Shown here piece after piece: positions 6,359 to 9,522 of a stretch of DNA of 9,522 nucleotides. The notes under the pieces are model-generated. The model saw only the letters and a list, made by a program, of their open reading frames with translations, was not told the DNA's origin and did not search any database. Both the position numbers and the translations under genes were made by a program. Where the stretch lies: positions 1 through 9,522 of the forward strand of contig QHRC01000029.1 of the NCBI GenBank assembly GCA_003219995.1, written 5' to 3'. Numbering within the stretch: the first letter of the stretch is position 1; every line of letters begins with the position of its first letter. The stretch comes from Verrucomicrobiota bacterium. Its GTDB lineage: Bacteria; Verrucomicrobiota; Verrucomicrobiia; Chthoniobacterales; UBA10450.

Positions 6359-8386
6359 ATGCGCTTAAAGAAAGCACGAGTTAAAAAGTACCGGAGCATT
6401 CGCGACACCGGCTGGTTTGACGTCGAAGAAGCTAAGACGATTTTGGTGGGGCCAAACGAGGCTGGCAAGACGGCGCTGCTGGAGGCGCTCCAAAAAATCA
6501 ATCCGCCAAGGGAAGCAGTCCGCAATTTCGACGCCCTACGCGATTACCCGCGTTCCGAGTTCAATGACATCGTCAGCGGGAAGGTCCGCCTCGAAGATAT
6601 GACTATCGCCGAGGCGCGCTTTGCTCTCGAGCCAGAGGACAAGGAACTAATCCCACCGGAGTTTCGGGATTGCGATTATTTATACGGTCGCAGACCCGAT
6701 AATAGCTCCTGGCATGCTCTGAGCGGAGGCCCTGGGCGGACTACCTACGGCGATATCAAAAAAGACCTGGCAGGATTGTGCGCCCACATCGATTCTCGCG
6801 TTCCGCCTCCTTCTGAAGGAGCTCCCGTGCCAATGGCGCCGAGCGCCCCGCTCTCAGCATTGAGTCGAGACTGGGCAGATACGGATGAGATAAAGGGGAA
6901 CCGTGCGACGGAGTTGAAAGCGTCGCTTGAAAAAGTTTTCCCTTATATCGAGGAAGGCAACGAGACCGAACAAAAAAGATACGACGAGCTTATAGCTGTA
7001 GTTGGTGCGGACGAGCGGCGATACAGCGCACTCAAGACTTTGCATCAGCGGCTGCCGGTATTCGTTCATTTTCGAGATTATTTCCGTGTCCGCCCCCTTA
7101 TCCATCTGGAGCATCTCGCCCAACGAGTGGAAAAAAATCTCGTCGATGATGAATATTACGACTACGGCAATCAATGCCTGCTCCGGCTGCTCGGTTTCAG
7201 CGCGCGCGAGCTTTCCGATCTGGGCAGGGCGGCTGAGCCGCAGCCTGGCAACATCGAAGCCCTGCAAAAATACCGCGACCAGCTCGATCGCAGAGCTTAT
7301 CAGCTCAACGCCGCGAGTGTTCGTCTCACGGAGGAGCTTCGTCGCGTTTGGATGCCAGACTCAACCCGAGCGGAAGCCAACCGGTTACGCGTCGTCGCCG
7401 ATGGTCAATATTTGAAAGTTGTGGTCGAAGACGAACTCGGTGTCGAGATAGAGCTCGATCAGCGCTCGGAAGGTTTTCAATGGTTAGTTTCGTTCTTTGT
7501 TGTCTTTTTCACGGAAGCGGCGGACAAGCATAAGAACGCCGTTCTCCTGCTCGATGAGCCGGGCCTGAGCCTTCACGGTTTGAAGCAGCGTGATTTTCGG
7601 AAAACGATCTCGCGTCTAGCGGAATCCAACCAGACACTTTACACAACTCATTCGCCGTTTCTGGTTGGACCGGATGAACTTGGTCTCGTCCGCGTAGTCG
7701 AGATGACCGATCGACAGATCGGCACAAAAGTCCGCACGAACGTCACGGCGCAAGATCCGGCGGCGCTCCTGCCGCTTCAGGAAGCCCTCGGCTACGATCT
7801 GGCACAAAGTCTGTTCACGCAGCAGCGAAATCTCGTTCTCGAAAGCCTGACTGACTATTGGTATGTCGATGCGGTCGCGCAACTGCTTCGGGACGCGAAC
7901 GTTGTCGATCTTAATGAAAAAATCTCACTCGTGCCAGCAAGCGGCAGTGGCAAGATCGTTTACTGGGCCACCATCCTTCACGCGCATGAACTTAAGGTGG
8001 CAGCCCTCTTGGATTCCGACCTGGCTGGAGACCAGGCTGCCAGCCAGGAGATCCTGGTCCACACCCTCGGCAACAAGGCCGTCTTACGGACGAAGGATGT
8101 CTACAGTGGCGCGGTTGAGAAGCCGGCCATCGAAGACCTTCTAAGAAAAACTCTCGTCAATATTGCTAAGAACGACCTCGAATGGGACGTGGCCGAGGCA
8201 GCAACTGCCCAACGAGAGCGTTCAATCATTGACGTATTCGCGAACGAGGTCAGTGACTTTTCAAAATATCGGCTGGCCAAAGCCTTCCTGCGTTGGACTC
8301 AAAACCATCGCGCCGCCGATCTTTCGGACAATGAGCGGAGTCAGTGGAAGAAGCTAATAGGAACGATTAACTGGACGCTCAAATAG
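6359..8386 (+). CDS. OLD-family ATP-dependent nuclease (ABC ATPase + Toprim)
   Basis: This 675-residue protein has the OLD layout. An SMC/ABC-type ATPase is split around a long helical middle. It has Walker A GPNEAGKT (31-38), an ABC signature-like QRSEGFQW (368-375), Walker B VLLLDEPG (395-402, catalytic E400) and the switch His in TTHSPFLV (H431). A C-terminal Toprim domain follows, with acidic E495 in VLESLTD, then VPASGSGK (525-532) and LLDSDLAGD with D552 and D554. OLD proteins (P2 Old, GajA of Gabija, class 1 stand-alone forms) cut or nick DNA, often in phage defence. The Toprim opening is ESLTD where VEGxSD is usual, so Gly is replaced by Ser, but the acidic residues remain. No UvrD-like helicase (GajB) or other defence partner lies on either side. 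The ATG at 6359 leads directly into the first beta strand and lacks a Shine-Dalgarno. It starts 58 bases after the peroxiredoxin stop. Confidence 0.9.
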   Translation: MRLKKARVKKYRSIRDTGWFDVEEAKTILVGPNEAGKTALLEALQKINPPREAVRNFDALRDYPRSEFNDIVSGKVRLEDMTIAEARFALEPEDKELIPPEFRDCDYLYGRRPDNSSWHALSGGPGRTTYGDIKKDLAGLCAHIDSRVPPPSEGAPVPMAPSAPLSALSRDWADTDEIKGNRATELKASLEKVFPYIEEGNETEQKRYDELIAVVGADERRYSALKTLHQRLPVFVHFRDYFRVRPLIHLEHLAQRVEKNLVDDEYYDYGNQCLLRLLGFSARELSDLGRAAEPQPGNIEALQKYRDQLDRRAYQLNAASVRLTEELRRVWMPDSTRAEANRLRVVADGQYLKVVVEDELGVEIELDQRSEGFQWLVSFFVVFFTEAADKHKNAVLLLDEPGLSLHGLKQRDFRKTISRLAESNQTLYTTHSPFLVGPDELGLVRVVEMTDRQIGTKVRTNVTAQDPAALLPLQEALGYDLAQSLFTQQRNLVLESLTDYWYVDAVAQLLRDANVVDLNEKISLVPASGSGKIVYWATILHAHELKVAALLDSDLAGDQAASQEILVHTLGNKAVLRTKDVYSGAVEKPAIEDLLRKTLVNIAKNDLEWDVAEAATAQRERSIIDVFANEVSDFSKYRLAKAFLRWTQNHRAADLSDNERSQWKKLIGTINWTLK

Positions 8387-8425
8387 CATCGTTGCAAAAA
8401 ACGATCGCTCGATGGTAAATTCAAC

Positions 8426-8431
8426 CGGAGG
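8426..8431 (+). promoter_or_regulatory. Ribosome binding site of the DUF1059 gene
   Basis: CGGAGG is a near-perfect Shine-Dalgarno six bases before the ATG at 8438. It stands out because most starts in this window lack one, and it confirms that this short frame is a gene. Confidence 0.7.
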
Positions 8432-8437
8432 TCTATC

Positions 8438-8632
8438 ATGCCAAGCTCAACCAGAAAATCGATCGATTGCAGAAACTATCCGAGCGAAAAGAATTGTTCG
8501 CTGAAAATTTCGGGCACGGAAGAGGAAGTGCTCGATGCCGCAGTGGAGCATGCCGCGTCAGTGCACGGGCATCAAAAATCGCCGGAGCTTCGCCAGCAGA
8601 TCAAGTCGATGCTTAAAGACGAAAGCGGCTAA
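8438..8632 (+). CDS. DUF1059 domain small protein
   Basis: This is a 64-residue soluble protein of unknown function. It shows the DUF1059 pattern: IDCRNY with C11, a second cysteine C20, GTEEEVLDAAVEHAASVHG, then SPELRQQIKSML. The two cysteines with H38, H43 and H45 might bind a metal, which is inference only. The length is usual for the family. It begins 51 bases after the OLD nuclease stop, has its own strong ribosome binding site, and is followed 52 bases later by an alpha/beta hydrolase. DUF1059 is widespread and not tied to defence, so I do not treat it as a partner of the nuclease. Confidence 0.85.
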   Translation: MPSSTRKSIDCRNYPSEKNCSLKISGTEEEVLDAAVEHAASVHGHQKSPELRQQIKSMLKDESG

Positions 8633-8684
8633 GGATTCGTTAGCGAGCACATTCCGGCTTCGCGGCCAAATCGGCATAAGAAAT

Positions 8685-9518
8685 ATGCGGAAGAGTCGCG
8701 CCGCGTTTGTTCTGGCCGGCTTGTATCTCGCAGTGGTTTTCTTTGCGCGTCTGCCAGATCACTTGATTCTTTTCCCAAGCACTGCGGCAATTGACACACG
8801 CGGAGCCGTTCGAAAGGCCGTTCCATTCGAAAACGGCCAACTGGAATTATGGACGGCAAAATCGCAGCTTGCGCAGAAAAGCGGTCATCCGGAAGTTTAT
8901 GTTCTGCGCTTCTATGGAAACGCAGATCGCGCCGAACGCTGGGTCAGTGCGGAAGCTGATTCATGGAACGAACGCGCCGTCGAGATTTGGGGAATGAATT
9001 ATCCAGGATTCGGTGGCAGCACCGCACCAGCAAAACTTTCGCGCGTCGGTCCGGCAGCGATCACCGCTTTTGACGTACTTCAGAATGAGGCGAAAGATCG
9101 ACCGATTGTCATCTTCGGCGCGAGCCTTGGCACAACCGCCGCACTTCATGTCGCGGCGCATCGTCCTGTCGCTGGATTGATTCTGCATAATCCGCCAGCG
9201 CTTCGACAAATGATTCTGCGACAATTCGGTTGGTGGAATTTGTGGTTGCTGGCAGGCCCTCTTTCGCTGCAAATTCCTAAAGAGCTCGACAGCGTTGCCA
9301 ACAGCAAAACTATTCATGCGCGGGCAATCTTTCTGCTGGCAGAAAAGGACGAAGTGGTAGCGCCGCGCTATCAGCATCTCGTCGTTAACGCCTACGCCGG
9401 TGAGAAGCGCATTATCACGTTACGCGGCGCCAACCACAACACGCCCATCGAAGACGTCGCCCTGGCCGATTTGTCCAACGCGCTCGACTGGTTACTGCCA
9501 AGAAGCGAGCAACGCTGA
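8685..9518 (+). CDS. Membrane-anchored alpha/beta hydrolase
   Basis: This 277-residue serine hydrolase (BEM46/ABHD13-like) has an N-terminal hydrophobic segment at about residues 6-22 (AAFVLAGLYLAVVFFA) that serves as a membrane anchor or uncleaved signal. The fold then shows RFYGNA (75-80, the oxyanion-loop HGNA variant with Tyr for His), NYPGFGGS (105-112) and the nucleophile elbow GASLG with S147. Next come D222 in AEKDEVVAP and H251 in GANHNT, completing the Ser-Asp-His triad. The substrate is unknown; esterase, thioesterase and lipase-like activities are all possible. I chose the ATG at 8685 because it opens into the hydrophobic segment; the frame is open upstream, but that part overlaps the DUF1059 gene and reads as non-protein-like. 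No clear Shine-Dalgarno is present. Confidence 0.88.
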   Translation: MRKSRAAFVLAGLYLAVVFFARLPDHLILFPSTAAIDTRGAVRKAVPFENGQLELWTAKSQLAQKSGHPEVYVLRFYGNADRAERWVSAEADSWNERAVEIWGMNYPGFGGSTAPAKLSRVGPAAITAFDVLQNEAKDRPIVIFGASLGTTAALHVAAHRPVAGLILHNPPALRQMILRQFGWWNLWLLAGPLSLQIPKELDSVANSKTIHARAIFLLAEKDEVVAPRYQHLVVNAYAGEKRIITLRGANHNTPIEDVALADLSNALDWLLPRSEQR

Positions 9519-9522
9519 CCTG

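Noticed and set aside
5782..6525. 247-residue open frame on the minus strand
   Set aside because: It lies opposite the peroxiredoxin and the start of the OLD gene, both of which have clear motifs, so it is a shadow.
6359..8632. OLD nuclease plus DUF1059 as a two-gene defence system
   Set aside because: DUF1059 is a common stand-alone small protein with its own ribosome binding site 51 bases downstream; closeness alone does not support a joint system.
1..9522. CRISPR array, IS element, integrase or att site
   Set aside because: No spaced direct repeats, transposase motifs or recombinase motifs are seen; the tRNA-Lys has no duplicated 3' end nearby.

Overview
The window looks like an ordinary chromosomal stretch from a Verrucomicrobiota-type soil or freshwater bacterium, quite possibly a metagenome-assembled genome. 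The assignment is an inference. It rests on short palindromic repeats of the GTAGGGCAGGCGCTCCGCTTGCC kind, strings of GTTGAAC and GTTACAAG units between genes, few Shine-Dalgarno sites, and a one-polypeptide double AsnC/AhbAB-like protein. No rRNA, CRISPR array, insertion sequence, integrase or phage gene is visible. No stretch longer than 300 bases lacks a gene.

Left part (1-2343, minus strand): a palindromic repeat (34-98) lies just beyond trpD (anthranilate phosphoribosyltransferase, 121-1172), whose frame is broken near 445-449. Upstream of trpD on the same strand is a 366-residue protein with two tandem Lrp/AsnC-type units, resembling a siroheme decarboxylase AhbA-AhbB fusion (1243-2343). 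A 69-base inverted repeat fills the gap between them, covers the upstream stop codon and ends six bases before the trpD start.

Middle (2455-5135, mostly plus strand): a HAD-superfamily hydrolase of the DAVGTL kind is divergent from the AhbAB-like gene and preceded by a tandem heptamer array. A composite palindromic element and a minus-strand tRNA-Lys(UUU) follow. Then come an exported serpin with an inhibitory-type hinge and, 13 bases later, a membrane-anchored DUF4760-like protein.

Right part (5191-9518): a broken DUF488 gene on the minus strand is divergent from an exported PrxQ/Bcp peroxiredoxin. After these, on the plus strand, come a 675-residue OLD-family ABC-ATPase/Toprim nuclease, a small DUF1059 protein with a clear ribosome binding site, and a membrane-anchored alpha/beta hydrolase. 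The genes do not form one pathway. The plus-strand genes from 5767 to 9518 are closely spaced and could be partly co-transcribed, but their functions look unrelated.

I see no clear multi-gene new system. The best leads are the lone OLD-type nuclease (a possible single-gene phage defence factor), the secreted serpin, the hairpin between the AhbAB-like gene and trpD, and the two frame-broken genes.
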